Source of the DNA: Roseburia_C sp051879315
GTDB taxonomy: Bacteria > Bacillota > Clostridia > Lachnospirales > Lachnospiraceae
DNA length: 64,000 nucleotides
Assembly: GCA_051879315.1 (NCBI GenBank)
Contig: JBJELW010000076.1
Location: 74,022-138,021 of the forward strand
Direction: 5' to 3'
The notes beneath the pieces were generated by a model. That model was not told the origin of the DNA and made no database searches. It saw only the letters and a program-made list of their open reading frames with translations. The position numbers and the translations under genes were made by a program. Each line of letters begins with the position of its first letter. Within the stretch, counting starts at the first letter, position 1. Below are positions 15,617 to 25,255 of the stretch, piece after piece.

Positions 15617-16516
15617 ATGGAAGAATCAAACATGAAAGAAATTATGGAAAAAGCACAGGTGCTCGTCGAAGCACTTCCCTATATTCAGCGTTTTAACCGT
15701 AAAATTATCGTTGTGAAATACGGTGGAAGCGCCATGGTAGATGATGAATTGAAAAAAAGCGTGATTCAGGATGTGACTTTGCTGAAACTGGTAGGATTTA
15801 AGCCTATTATTGTTCATGGCGGAGGCAAGGAAATCAGTAAATGGGTTGGCAAAGTAGGTATGGAGGCAGAGTTTGTCAATGGTTTGCGCAAGACCGATGC
15901 AGCAACCATGGAAATCGCGGAGATGGTATTGAATAGGGTGAATAAATCCCTGGTTCAGATGGTGCAGGAACTGGGTGTCAACGCTATCGGAATCAGTGGT
16001 AAGGATGGTGGAATGCTGAAGGTGGAGAAAAAGCTTTCCAACGGACAGGATATCGGATATGTGGGGGAGATTACGGAGGTAAACCCTAAGGCACTGTATG
16101 ATCTGCTGGAGAAGGATTTTCTCCCTATTGTTTGTCCTATCGGCATGGATGAGAATTTCGAGACTTATAATATTAATGCAGATGATGCAGCCTGTGCCAT
16201 TGCCCGGGCAGTCAAGGCAGAAAAACTTGCATTCTTGACAGATATCGAGGGAGTATACCGGAATCCGGAGGACAAGTCCAGTCTGATCTCAGAACTTACC
16301 GTATCGGAAGCCAGAAAGCTGATTGGTGGCGGAACCATCGGTGGCGGCATGCTTCCTAAGCTGAACAACTGCATTGATGCCATTGAGAACGGGGTATCAA
16401 GAGTACATATTCTGGATGGACGTATCGCCCATTGCCTTTTGCTGGAGATATTTACCAATAAAGGTATTGGAACTGCTATTTTAGGGGACACGGAGGAACT
16501 GTTTTATCATGAATAA
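15617..16516 (+). CDS. argB: Acetylglutamate kinase
   Basis: A 299-residue amino-acid kinase that phosphorylates N-acetylglutamate with ATP. KIIVVKYGGSAM, IIVHGGGKEIS, AVKAEKLAFLTDIEGVY and GTIGGGMLPKLN are the expected nucleotide and substrate segments. The N-terminal helix (AQVLVEALPYIQRF) is the type that makes hexameric, arginine-inhibited enzymes. The ATG at 15617 was chosen; ATG at 15632 or a TTG at 15599 are alternatives and none has a clear ribosome site. Its end overlaps argD by 8 bases, which implies translational coupling. Confidence 0.95.
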   Translation: MEESNMKEIMEKAQVLVEALPYIQRFNRKIIVVKYGGSAMVDDELKKSVIQDVTLLKLVGFKPIIVHGGGKEISKWVGKVGMEAEFVNGLRKTDAATMEIAEMVLNRVNKSLVQMVQELGVNAIGISGKDGGMLKVEKKLSNGQDIGYVGEITEVNPKALYDLLEKDFLPIVCPIGMDENFETYNINADDAACAIARAVKAEKLAFLTDIEGVYRNPEDKSSLISELTVSEARKLIGGGTIGGGMLPKLNNCIDAIENGVSRVHILDGRIAHCLLLEIFTNKGIGTAILGDTEELFYHE

Positions 16517-17702
16517 AGAAAGCTACATGCAGCGTTCGGATGCAGCGCTGTTACATACCTACAATCGTTTTCCGGTGGTGTTTGATCATGGGAAAGATGT
16601 GTATCTGTATGACACGGATGGAAAAGAATATCTGGATTTTGCGGCAGGTATTGCTGTTATGGCTTTGGGGTACAGTAACGAGAAATATAAAACTGCGTTG
16701 AAGAATCAGATTGATCAGCTGACTCACACTTCCAATCTTTTCTACAATCTGCCAATCACTGAGGCAGCAGAGAAGTTCCTGAAAGTGTCCGGAATGGATC
16801 GGGTATTCTTTACCAATAGTGGAACAGAGGCTTTAGAGGGTGCCATTAAGGCGGCAAAAAAATATGCTTATACCCGGGATGGCCATACGGATCACGAAAT
16901 AATTGCCATGAATCATTCCTTTCATGGAAGAACTTTGGGAGCGTTGGCAGTAACCGGTACAGAGCATTACCGGGAGCCATTTGAACCCCTGATGGGAGGT
17001 ATCCGTTTTGCTGACTTTAATGATCTGGAAAGCGTAAAGACACAGCTGACCGGGAAGACTTGTGCAATTCTTTTTGAAACGGTACAGGGTGAGGGCGGAA
17101 TTTATCCGGCTGATCCGGAGTTTATGGCGGGTATTGCAGAGATCTGTAATAAAAAGGACATCCTCCTGATTTTAGACGAAGTGCAGTGTGGCATGGGAAG
17201 AACCGGAAAAATGTTTGCATGGCAGCATTATGATGTAAAGCCGGATATTATGACCAGCGCGAAAGCCTTGGGATGCGGTGTGCCGGTAGGGGCTTTTGCC
17301 ATGACTGAGCGTGTGGCCAGGCTTTCCTTACAGCCTGGGGATCACGGTTCCACTTACGGGGGCAATCCTTTCGTAGGGGCAGCAGTGAGTACAGTGCTGG
17401 ATATCATGGAAGAGGAAAAAATTACAGAGCATGTAACGAAAGTGTCTGCGTATTTGTCGGAACGGCTGGATCAGGTGGCAGATTCCTATGATTTTATCAC
17501 AGCTCATCGCGGAATGGGAATGATGCAGGGGCTGGTCAGTGAAAAGCCGGTGGGAAACATTGCATCTGAGTGCCTGAAGGAGGGGTTGATTGTGATTACT
17601 GCGGGAAGCAATGTAATCCGTATGGTCCCGCCGCTGGTAATCGAGGAAAAGCATGTGGATGAAATGATTGAGAAGCTGACAAAAGTTCTGGACTGCGTAT
17701 AA
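16509..17702 (+). CDS. argD: Acetylornithine aminotransferase
   Basis: A 397-residue class III PLP aminotransferase acting on N-acetylglutamate semialdehyde. NSGTEALEGAIKAAKKYA, SFHGRTLGALAVTG and LDEVQCGMGRTGKMFA are typical. The PLP lysine is in TSAKALGCGVPVGAF near residue 251. It overlaps the end of argB and is the last arginine gene of the operon. A weak TTTGC/GCAAA hairpin at about 17708-17723 follows, without a good T-run. Confidence 0.95.
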   Translation: MNKESYMQRSDAALLHTYNRFPVVFDHGKDVYLYDTDGKEYLDFAAGIAVMALGYSNEKYKTALKNQIDQLTHTSNLFYNLPITEAAEKFLKVSGMDRVFFTNSGTEALEGAIKAAKKYAYTRDGHTDHEIIAMNHSFHGRTLGALAVTGTEHYREPFEPLMGGIRFADFNDLESVKTQLTGKTCAILFETVQGEGGIYPADPEFMAGIAEICNKKDILLILDEVQCGMGRTGKMFAWQHYDVKPDIMTSAKALGCGVPVGAFAMTERVARLSLQPGDHGSTYGGNPFVGAAVSTVLDIMEEEKITEHVTKVSAYLSERLDQVADSYDFITAHRGMGMMQGLVSEKPVGNIASECLKEGLIVITAGSNVIRMVPPLVIEEKHVDEMIEKLTKVLDCV

Positions 17703-17759
17703 GGTCGTTTGCTCAGGCAAATTTGATATGGGCTGATGTGGAAAAAGAGAGGAACCTAC

Positions 17760-18899
17760 ATGGAACATGTGAGTATGAATCGAATACTGTCGGCATTGGG
17801 GCTGGTGATTTTTTGTGCAATTCTTGCATTGGGAGCACAGAGCCCTTATGAGCCGTTGCTGGCAGATGCAGAAAATGAATACGATACCCAGCAGGAACCT
17901 GTTCCGGAGGAGAACGAGGTCCCGGAGGATTATGAACTGTTGTTCTGGTATCACGATGAAAAGTGCCAGGAATTTTTTGAACAGGCAGCAGCAGATTACG
18001 AGGAGGCCACCGGCGTGAAGGTTAAGGTATGCTATGTGGACTCAGCACAGTATCTGGAAGAGATCTACGATGTTACCATGGAAGATGGCGATTACCCGGA
18101 TCTTTATCTTGCGGGAAATGATGTGGCAGAAAAGGCATATCTGTATGGAATCGCAGGCAAGGAGAAGACACCGTTATATTTTGAGACGGTGTTGTTTGTG
18201 TATCATGAGGATCTGTATCCCCAACAGCCGGAAAATATGATTGAACTTTTGAATTATGTGGCTTATAACGATTCTCCGGAAGGTGTAACCAACATTCTGG
18301 AATGGAATGTTGCGGATGGGTTTTATGACTATCCTTTTATTGCAGGAAATTTTGAACTGGAGTTTACAGAGGATGGTGCCAAAATTGTGGGAGAAGAAGG
18401 CTATTATGAGCAACAGCTGGTATTTTTCGGTAATCTGGCGGCATATATTCAGCTGGATGCCAATACCATTACGGATGAGATGGTATTGGAAGATTTTAAC
18501 CGGGGTACCACTATTTGTGCCATTATTGGCTCCGATGATCTTGCGGGGATTACAGCGGAAGATGCGGTAGTGATGGAACTTCCTGTCATTGGTATGGATC
18601 TTCCTATGGAGGGATGTTCAGTCCAGGGATGTTTTTATATCAATGATTTTTCTAAAAATAAACAGGAGGCGCAGGAGTTTATCAATTATGTTGTGGAAGA
18701 AAAAAGCGATGTGCTGGAAGCAGAGACAGGGCATATGCCGGTGAAGGAGGATGCGGTGCGCAGCGATTTCGGCAAGGTGGCCTATCGACAATATCTGGAC
18801 AGCTCGCTGGTGCCGGAATCCATTCATAGCGGTTCCTTCTGGGCGCAATTTGAAAATTTGATGATGCGTTTGTGGAATGGTGAGAATGTTTTTGAATAA
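17760..18899 (+). CDS. Secreted protein resembling a type 1 extracellular solute-binding protein
   Basis: A 379-residue protein with an N-terminal hydrophobic segment (ILSALGLVIFCAILALGA) and no convincing lipobox. The mature part resembles MalE-type binding proteins: ELLFWYHDEKCQEFFEQAAA, YEEATGVKVKV, and the late NKQEAQEFINYVVE and TGHMPVKEDAV segments. No ABC permease or ATPase gene is near, so the ligand and the partner are unknown. It follows argD by 57 bases and may be in the same transcript. The ATG at 17760 has AGAGG 7 bases upstream; an earlier in-frame ATG at 17736 does not. Confidence 0.65.
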   Translation: MEHVSMNRILSALGLVIFCAILALGAQSPYEPLLADAENEYDTQQEPVPEENEVPEDYELLFWYHDEKCQEFFEQAAADYEEATGVKVKVCYVDSAQYLEEIYDVTMEDGDYPDLYLAGNDVAEKAYLYGIAGKEKTPLYFETVLFVYHEDLYPQQPENMIELLNYVAYNDSPEGVTNILEWNVADGFYDYPFIAGNFELEFTEDGAKIVGEEGYYEQQLVFFGNLAAYIQLDANTITDEMVLEDFNRGTTICAIIGSDDLAGITAEDAVVMELPVIGMDLPMEGCSVQGCFYINDFSKNKQEAQEFINYVVEEKSDVLEAETGHMPVKEDAVRSDFGKVAYRQYLDSSLVPESIHSGSFWAQFENLMMRLWNGENVFE

Positions 18900-18905
18900 A
18901 GGTAC

Positions 18906-18934
18906 TTGTCATGCAGTACATTTTTCGTTAAAAT
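18906..18934 (+). promoter_or_regulatory. Candidate promoter of the comEA operon
   Basis: -35 TTGTCA (18906-18911), 17-base spacer, -10 TAAAAT (18929-18934), 55 bases before comEA. It could drive comEA through comEC, since the following gaps are 8 to 11 bases. Confidence 0.6.
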
Positions 18935-18988
18935 GAACGTGCAGGCATTAGGAGCTCACTTGTATCTGCGGATATAAGGGGTGCGTGT

Positions 18989-19549
18989 ATGAGAGAAAAC
19001 ATATTATGCTGTGTGCTGCTGGTGGCACTGCTTTGTGTACAGGGCTGCGGCAGCGGGGAACATACAGTTTATTTAGAGCCGGACACACAGGATACGGAGA
19101 CAGTGGATACTGGAAATTCTGTAAGAGAGCCGGCTCCTTGTTATGTATATATTTGTGGCGCAGTGGAAGAACCGGGGGTTTATGAAGTCCCGGAGGGAAC
19201 CAGAATCTGTGATGTGATTCTGGCCGCAGGGGGACTTACGGAGGATGCGGCGCAAGAAACGGTAAATCAGGCTGAACCGGTTACGGATGGGGAGATGATC
19301 CGCATTCCCAGTCAGCAGGAGGAACTGATGGCTGCAGAGGCTGCGGAGCAGGATCCAAGAGTGGATATTAACTCCGCCACTGCAGAAGAACTGATGACAT
19401 TACCGGGAATTGGAGAATCCAAAGCGGAAAGTATCATAGCTTATCGGGAAGAGCATGGCGGATTTTCCGATATTGAGGATCTGATGAATATATCGGGAAT
19501 AAAAGAGGGCGTCTTTGATAAGATTAAAGATTATATTAGAGTCAACTGA
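18989..19549 (+). CDS. comEA: ComEA-type DNA-binding lipoprotein (SLBB + helix-hairpin-helix)
   Basis: A 186-residue exported protein. The N-terminus has a signal sequence with a lipobox-like CVQGC, so it is probably lipid-anchored rather than held by a transmembrane helix as in B. subtilis ComEA. An SLBB domain (VYICGAVEEPGVYEVPEGT, about 46-105) is followed by a tandem helix-hairpin-helix domain (VDINSATAEELMTLPGIGE to the end) that binds double-stranded DNA. It probably receives DNA at the cell surface for ComEC, which lies four genes downstream. AAGGGG precedes the ATG by 7 bases. Confidence 0.9.
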   Translation: MRENILCCVLLVALLCVQGCGSGEHTVYLEPDTQDTETVDTGNSVREPAPCYVYICGAVEEPGVYEVPEGTRICDVILAAGGLTEDAAQETVNQAEPVTDGEMIRIPSQQEELMAAEAAEQDPRVDINSATAEELMTLPGIGESKAESIIAYREEHGGFSDIEDLMNISGIKEGVFDKIKDYIRVN

Positions 19550-19557
19550 GGTGAAAT

Positions 19558-20247
19558 ATGGCAAAGAAGGTTCTGGTTGTAGACGATGAAAAGTTAATTG
19601 TGAAGGGAATCCGTTTTTCCCTGGAGCAGGATGGGATGGAAGTTACCTGCGCCTACGATGGTGAAGAAGCATTGAATCTGGCAAAGGAACAGAATTTTGA
19701 CATGATTCTTCTGGATATTATGCTTCCAAAGATGGATGGATTTGAGGTATGTCAGGCTATCCGTGAGTTTTCCAATGTGCCTATTGTCATGCTGACAGCC
19801 AAGGGGGATGATATGGATAAAATCCTTGGTCTGGAATATGGGGCGGATGACTATATTACAAAACCTTTTAACATTCTCGAGGTAAAGGCCAGAATTAAGG
19901 CTATTATGCGAAGAACCGCTGTGGCGGCGCCAAAAGAGGAAGATTCCAAAATTCTGATCAGCGGTGACATCCGGCTTGACTGTGAAAGCCGCCGGCTGTT
20001 TATCAAGGAGCAGGAAATTAACCTTACCTCTAAGGAATTTGATCTGTTGGAACTTCTTGTGACCAATCCCAATAAAGTATATAGCCGGGAAAACCTTTTG
20101 AATCTGGTATGGGGATACGAATATCCGGGGGATGTACGGACAGTGGATGTGCATGTCCGCCGTTTGCGGGAAAAGATTGAGCCGAATCCCAGTGAACCCC
20201 GCTATGTTCATACGAAATGGGGCGTTGGATATTACTATCAGAAATAA
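19558..20247 (+). CDS. OmpR/PhoB-family response regulator
   Basis: A 229-residue two-component regulator. The receiver domain (1-118) has the acidic pair in VVDDEK, the phosphoacceptor Asp near 52 in ILLDIMLPKMDG, Thr in MLTAKGDD and Lys in YITKPF. The C-terminal winged helix (RTVDVHVRRLREKIEPNP, KWGVGYYYQK) is of the PhoB class. It starts 8 bases after comEA, and the sensor kinase starts 11 bases after it. Its order with the kinase and the GerMN lipoprotein recalls MtrA-MtrB-LpqB. Confidence 0.93.
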   Translation: MAKKVLVVDDEKLIVKGIRFSLEQDGMEVTCAYDGEEALNLAKEQNFDMILLDIMLPKMDGFEVCQAIREFSNVPIVMLTAKGDDMDKILGLEYGADDYITKPFNILEVKARIKAIMRRTAVAAPKEEDSKILISGDIRLDCESRRLFIKEQEINLTSKEFDLLELLVTNPNKVYSRENLLNLVWGYEYPGDVRTVDVHVRRLREKIEPNPSEPRYVHTKWGVGYYYQK

Positions 20248-20258
20248 CAGGGGGCGGC

Positions 20259-21707
20259 ATGGAAAAGAAAATCAGATTTCATTTTTTGAAAAGCCTTAAA
20301 TTCCGCCTTATCTGTCTCATTCTGTTGTTGAGTATCATTTCCGGTGTCGTTTTGCGCATGGGAATTATGTTTGCCTATGAGAAGAAGGCGGTAAGCAGCA
20401 GAAGTATTGACATATTGAGTCAGGCAAAGGTCCTGGCAAATGATATCGTATCTTCTGATTATCTGAATGGTATTCAGTCGGAGAGTATCACATCCCAGCT
20501 GGAACAGATTTCCCGTATCTATGATGGGCGTGTCATCATCATAGACCAGACTTTTGAAATCGTGAAGGATACCTATGGAATGGATGAAGGGAAGACCATT
20601 ATTTCCGAGGAAGTGATAAAAAGTTTCCGGGGAGAGGATATCAGCAATTACGATAGTGAATATCGATATATCGAATTGGCAATCCCCCTGCAGCAACAGG
20701 GCAGCGTGGCTGGAAGTGATGCGATTATCGGGGTGATGCTGGTCAGCGTTTCTACAGACAGTATTATGGCAAATTTGTCTTATATGAGACAGATTGCATT
20801 GATTCTTCAGATAGTCATTACTGCTTTGATCTTCGCGGTTGCGGTTTTTGCGGCGTTGCGCATTACAGCTCCTTTGGAGAAGATTGCGCAGGAGCTGTCG
20901 GATTTGCAGAGTGGATATGCGGAGGATCGGGAAGATGCGCTGGCGGTGACAAACTATACGGAAACAACCCGTATTTCCGAGAATTTTAATAAGTTGTACA
21001 GCCGAATGAGAATCCTGGATCAGTCCCGGCAGGAATTTGTTTCCAATGTGTCCCATGAGTTGAAGACGCCTCTTACCTCTATGAAGGTTCTGGCTGATTC
21101 CCTGAATGGACAGGAGGATGTTCCGGTGGAACTTTACCGGGATTTTATGCAGGATATCGGAACCGAGATTGAACGTGAGAACAAGATTATCAATGATTTG
21201 TTGTCTCTGGTGAAAATGGACCGTTCTGCATCGGATCTGAACATTACTGTGGTCAATGTGAATGAGATGTTGGATCTGATCCTAAAACGGCTGCGGCCCA
21301 TTGCGGAGAAACGGCATATTGAGTTGGTTTTGGAGAGCTTCCGACCTGTGACGGCAGAGATCGACGAGGTGAAAATGACCCTGGCTATCACCAATCTGGT
21401 GGAGAATGCCATTAAGTATAACAAGGAGGAAGGCTGGGTTCATGTTTCACTGAATGCAGATCATCAATATTTTTATCTGAAAGTTGAGGATTCCGGTATT
21501 GGAATACCGGAGGAGGCTCAGGAACATATTTATGAGCGATTTTATCGTGTGGACAAGTCCCATTCCCGGGAGATTGGTGGAACGGGTCTCGGATTGGCCA
21601 TTACCAGAAATGCTATTATTATGCATCGGGGGGCCATTAAAGTATTTAGTGTTGAAGGGGAAGGAACCACCTTCACGGTGCGTATCCCGCTGAATTATAT
21701 CGAATAG
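20259..21707 (+). CDS. Membrane sensor histidine kinase
   Basis: A 482-residue HisKA-type kinase. It has TM1 at about 12-34, an extracellular sensing part of roughly 140 residues, TM2 (IALILQIVITALIFAVAVF), a HAMP linker, the phospho-histidine near 265 in SNVSHELKTPLTSMK, and an HATPase domain with NLVENAIKYN and GGTGLGLAITRNAI. It partners the response regulator just upstream. The ATG at 20259 follows AGGGGGC; an ATG at 20217 overlaps the regulator gene and has no ribosome site. The stimulus is unknown; a cell-envelope signal is likely by analogy with PhoR/WalK/MtrB. Confidence 0.93.
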   Translation: MEKKIRFHFLKSLKFRLICLILLLSIISGVVLRMGIMFAYEKKAVSSRSIDILSQAKVLANDIVSSDYLNGIQSESITSQLEQISRIYDGRVIIIDQTFEIVKDTYGMDEGKTIISEEVIKSFRGEDISNYDSEYRYIELAIPLQQQGSVAGSDAIIGVMLVSVSTDSIMANLSYMRQIALILQIVITALIFAVAVFAALRITAPLEKIAQELSDLQSGYAEDREDALAVTNYTETTRISENFNKLYSRMRILDQSRQEFVSNVSHELKTPLTSMKVLADSLNGQEDVPVELYRDFMQDIGTEIERENKIINDLLSLVKMDRSASDLNITVVNVNEMLDLILKRLRPIAEKRHIELVLESFRPVTAEIDEVKMTLAITNLVENAIKYNKEEGWVHVSLNADHQYFYLKVEDSGIGIPEEAQEHIYERFYRVDKSHSREIGGTGLGLAITRNAIIMHRGAIKVFSVEGEGTTFTVRIPLNYIE

Positions 21708-21716
21708 GAGACGGAC

Positions 21717-22685
21717 ATGAGAAAGTTTTCGTTATTATGCATCAGTATACTTGTCCTGCTGCTGTTGGGCGGATGCGGCAACGATACGGATGTGGAATCG
21801 GATTACTATGTATATTATATGAATAAAGATAAGACGAAAATCGTTATGCAGCCCTATGAGCTCAAAGCGGATCCGGATGCGGCCACAGATGTACTGGTGG
21901 AGGAATTGCTCACGGAACTTTCTACTGATGTGGACAGTGTGGAGTACGTGAAGCCTATTCCTTCCGACGTGGAAGTGATGAAATATCAGTTGGAGGGGAG
22001 TCAGCTGTCAGTATATTGGAATGACCAGTATAGTCAGATGAATGTGACGGATGAGGTTCTGTGCCGGGCGGCGGTGGTGAAGACCATGGCGCAGCTGCCG
22101 GGGGTATCATGTGTGTCCTTTTATGTGGGCGATTCCCCGTTGACTGACAGTAAAGGTGCATTGGTGGGATTGATGACAGCGGAAAGTTTTGTGGAGAATC
22201 CGGGAGAACAGATCAATGCCATTCAGAGTACTGTGCTGCATTTGTATTTTGCGAACGAAACAGGGGATGCGCTGGTGGAGGAGGAACGTGAGGTTCAGTA
22301 CAGCAGTAATGTTTCCATGGAAAAACTGGTGGTGGAGCACCTTTTAAAAGGACCGGAGACAGAGGGCTTGAAGGCGACCATCCCATCAGGAACCAGCCTT
22401 ATTAACGTGACCACAACCAACGGAGTTTGTTATGTGAATTTCGATGAAGGATTTTTTAATCAGAATTATGAAATACAGGAACCCATTGTAATCTATTCCA
22501 TAGTAAATTCACTTTCGGAATTACCCAATATCAATAAAGTCCAGATTTCGGTGAATGGCAATTCCAGTGGAGTATACCGTGATACGTTTGGACTGGACAA
22601 ACAATACGAGAGAAAATTGGATTATATTCAGTCTACAGATGAAGAGGTACTGGATACGGAAATAGAAGAGGAGGCAGACCAATAA
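21717..22685 (+). CDS. GerMN-domain lipoprotein
   Basis: A 322-residue lipoprotein with signal sequence and lipobox in LLLLGGCGND (Cys near 20). Two GerMN (sporulation/spore germination) domains follow: about 35-165 (YYMNKDKTKIVMQPYELKAD) and 170-290 (VLHLYFANETGDALVEEER, LVVEHLLKGPETEGLKATIP, VNFDEGFF). It begins 9 bases after the kinase. GerMN proteins are found in spore germination (GerM) and in LpqB, which modulates the MtrB kinase; the operon position favours a kinase-accessory role. Confidence 0.88.
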   Translation: MRKFSLLCISILVLLLLGGCGNDTDVESDYYVYYMNKDKTKIVMQPYELKADPDAATDVLVEELLTELSTDVDSVEYVKPIPSDVEVMKYQLEGSQLSVYWNDQYSQMNVTDEVLCRAAVVKTMAQLPGVSCVSFYVGDSPLTDSKGALVGLMTAESFVENPGEQINAIQSTVLHLYFANETGDALVEEEREVQYSSNVSMEKLVVEHLLKGPETEGLKATIPSGTSLINVTTTNGVCYVNFDEGFFNQNYEIQEPIVIYSIVNSLSELPNINKVQISVNGNSSGVYRDTFGLDKQYERKLDYIQSTDEEVLDTEIEEEADQ

Positions 22686-22696
22686 AGAAAAGACCA

Positions 22697-25198
22697 ATGT
22701 GTTTTATAGCACTAGCCTTTCTTGCGGGAATTCTCTGGCGGCTCTGTGAGTGGCCCCCTTGGGGACTCATATTGGCCGCAGCAGGGATTCCGGGGATAGA
22801 GGCTTTGAACAGTTTCAGGAGGCCCCATAATAAGGAATCTGCATTGCATAGACCTGCTGCTCACATGGGATATCGTATGCACAGCCCACCTCGGGGAGAG
22901 CGGCAATGTGCAAATGGAAAATTCTATCTTGTTTTAATTTGCACATACATTGCTGTATTGCTTGGCTATTATAGATGCGATTGCGAGGAGCGGATAAGGG
23001 GTGCTTATGAGTCCTGCCTGGAAGACGGAGCCTGCATTCAACTGCAGGGAAGGATCTATAAAAAAGAAAACAAGAATCAACAACATTTATTCTATCTGGA
23101 TCATGTGATCCTCCGGGTGGACGGAGAAATTTTCCCCACCCATTCTACCATCGTCACATTCTCGGACGATGAATATCCCATAGGAAAAACAATCACAATC
23201 AGTGGAACCTTGAAACTCCCGGTTCCGGCGGCCAATGATGGCAATTACGATGCCAGGGCATATTATCGTAGTCTGAATATAGACTATCTTGTAAACGGAG
23301 AAACTGTTCTGGGTGTATATGGCAAAACAGACCGGGTTTCCGAATATCTCTATCAACTCAGGGAAAAGTTTAAAGAAAATTTTATAAAAATATTTTCGGT
23401 TGAAAATGCAGGGATTCTCACGACCATGTTATTGGGAGACAAAGAACTGCTTGATACAGAAACAAAGGAGATTTATCAACAATCCGGAGTCTCCCACACG
23501 CTTACCATCAGTGGCCTGCACATTACCCTTTTGGGAATGCTGATATATCAATTCCTGCGAAGAAAAACATCTTTTCTGGTGTCGGGGATGGGGGCAGCCA
23601 TTGTTCTGGTGCTATATGTGAATATGGCCGGAGCGGGAATCTCAGCCAGGCGGGCATTATGCATGTTTCTTCTCCTGATACTTGGACGAATTATGGGGAG
23701 AAGCTATGACTCTCTGACAGGCCTGGCTCTTGCCGTGCTGCTCTTACTTTGGGAGAATCCATTCCTGTGGTTTTATTCCGGATTACAGTTTTCTATAGCA
23801 GCAGTAATCGGGGCCACCTATGTTCGTGAAAGACTGGGAAGAATCCTGCATTTGTGGAAGTCGTGGGGTAAAAAACTGGGAAAATTCACGAATTTACGGA
23901 AGTTGTGGAGTAAAAAACTGGGGGAGTCGCTTCTGGTCTCGGTATCCATCCAGCTAACCACCTTACCGCTGGTAGCTTTTTACTATTATGAAGTGCCGGT
24001 TTATGGAGTGCTTTTGAATCTGATTGTTGTAAATTTTCTTAGTTTTGTTCTGATTTTGGGGATTATCAGTGGCGTGCTTGGATTTGTTTCACTGAGCATT
24101 GCCAGAATTGTGGCAGTTCCGTTGGAACTTGTACTCCACGGGATTACCGGAATCAGCCATAGCTTTCTTCTGCTTCCGGGAGCAGTGTGTGCCACCGGCT
24201 GCCCGGACCCTGGACGGATCATGGCCTATTATTGCACACTGTTCCTTGCGTTGCAGATCCTGGGGCAGCTTTGGCGGGGATATGAGGAACGCAGGGAGAA
24301 AATCCGGGATAAGGAGCAGTTAAAAAGGGAAAATAAAATCTTTTATAGGCGGCTTTTTACCGGTGGATGTATCACGCTGGGGATTCTGTTGGCAGTTCTT
24401 CTTTTTCCTGTCCGGAGTTCCCTGCTTTGTGCCGTTCTGGATGTGGGACAGGGGGATGGCATTTATTTGCAGCCGGAAGAGGGTGTTCATGTGTTTATTG
24501 ATGGTGGCAGCAGTGATGTGAGTGGGGTGGCAAAATATCGTATATTACCTTTTTTGAAATATCACCGGATTACCTCTATTGATTATTGGTTTGTCAGTCA
24601 TTATGACACGGATCATGTCAGCGGACTGCTGCAGCTTTTGGAGGAGGGGTACAGTGTGGAAAATCTGTTCCTTCCCTATGAGGAGCCGGATAATGAAAAT
24701 TATGTGCAGTTGCTGGAGGCTGCGGAAAATGTGGGAACACGGGTGTTATATTTCCCGGCGGGAAGTGTGATTGATATGGAATCCAGCAGCATCCGGGCAC
24801 TTTTGCCAGATCCAAGCCGCAGCGTGGATGCAGGGGACGAAAATGAAAACTGTATGGTGCTGTATGTCACCCACCCATCGGGAAATATGATTTTTACCGG
24901 GGATGCCGGTGTGGAGGATGAACAGTGGATTCTGCCGGACCTTTCCACGGTGAAACTGTTGAAAGTGGGGCATCATGGATCAAGGTATTCCAGCTCGGAA
25001 GAATTTTTACAGAAATTATCTCCGGAATATGCCGTCATCAGCTGTAGCAGCACCAATTCTTATGGGCATCCCCACGCAGAGACGTTAGAAAGACTCGATG
25101 ACGTGGGTTGTAAAGTGTTCCGAACTGATCAGGCAGGGCAAATTAGCATTTCAGTGGATAAAGCCGAAAATAGTTGGGACGTAGAGGGAAAGAATTGA
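22697..25198 (+). CDS. comEC: DNA internalization channel protein ComEC/Rec2
   Basis: An 833-residue polytopic membrane protein that carries single-stranded DNA across the membrane in transformation. An N-terminal DUF4131/OB region (SGTLKLPVPAANDGNYDARA) is followed by the competence domain (YQQSGVSHTLTISGLHITLL and about eight helices). The C-terminal metallo-beta-lactamase domain has VLDVGQGDGIYLQP, SHYDTDHVSG near 635 and LKVGHHGSRYSSSEEF. Full length, with no sign of decay. It starts 11 bases after the GerMN gene with a weak ribosome site. comEB is not present, which is common. Confidence 0.95.
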   Translation: MCFIALAFLAGILWRLCEWPPWGLILAAAGIPGIEALNSFRRPHNKESALHRPAAHMGYRMHSPPRGERQCANGKFYLVLICTYIAVLLGYYRCDCEERIRGAYESCLEDGACIQLQGRIYKKENKNQQHLFYLDHVILRVDGEIFPTHSTIVTFSDDEYPIGKTITISGTLKLPVPAANDGNYDARAYYRSLNIDYLVNGETVLGVYGKTDRVSEYLYQLREKFKENFIKIFSVENAGILTTMLLGDKELLDTETKEIYQQSGVSHTLTISGLHITLLGMLIYQFLRRKTSFLVSGMGAAIVLVLYVNMAGAGISARRALCMFLLLILGRIMGRSYDSLTGLALAVLLLLWENPFLWFYSGLQFSIAAVIGATYVRERLGRILHLWKSWGKKLGKFTNLRKLWSKKLGESLLVSVSIQLTTLPLVAFYYYEVPVYGVLLNLIVVNFLSFVLILGIISGVLGFVSLSIARIVAVPLELVLHGITGISHSFLLLPGAVCATGCPDPGRIMAYYCTLFLALQILGQLWRGYEERREKIRDKEQLKRENKIFYRRLFTGGCITLGILLAVLLFPVRSSLLCAVLDVGQGDGIYLQPEEGVHVFIDGGSSDVSGVAKYRILPFLKYHRITSIDYWFVSHYDTDHVSGLLQLLEEGYSVENLFLPYEEPDNENYVQLLEAAENVGTRVLYFPAGSVIDMESSSIRALLPDPSRSVDAGDENENCMVLYVTHPSGNMIFTGDAGVEDEQWILPDLSTVKLLKVGHHGSRYSSSEEFLQKLSPEYAVISCSSTNSYGHPHAETLERLDDVGCKVFRTDQAGQISISVDKAENSWDVEGKN

Positions 25199-25255
25199 TA
25201 TGGAGAGCACTGATAGGTCTTGTTTCCTCTTTGACGGATGTGATAATATGTGGTT

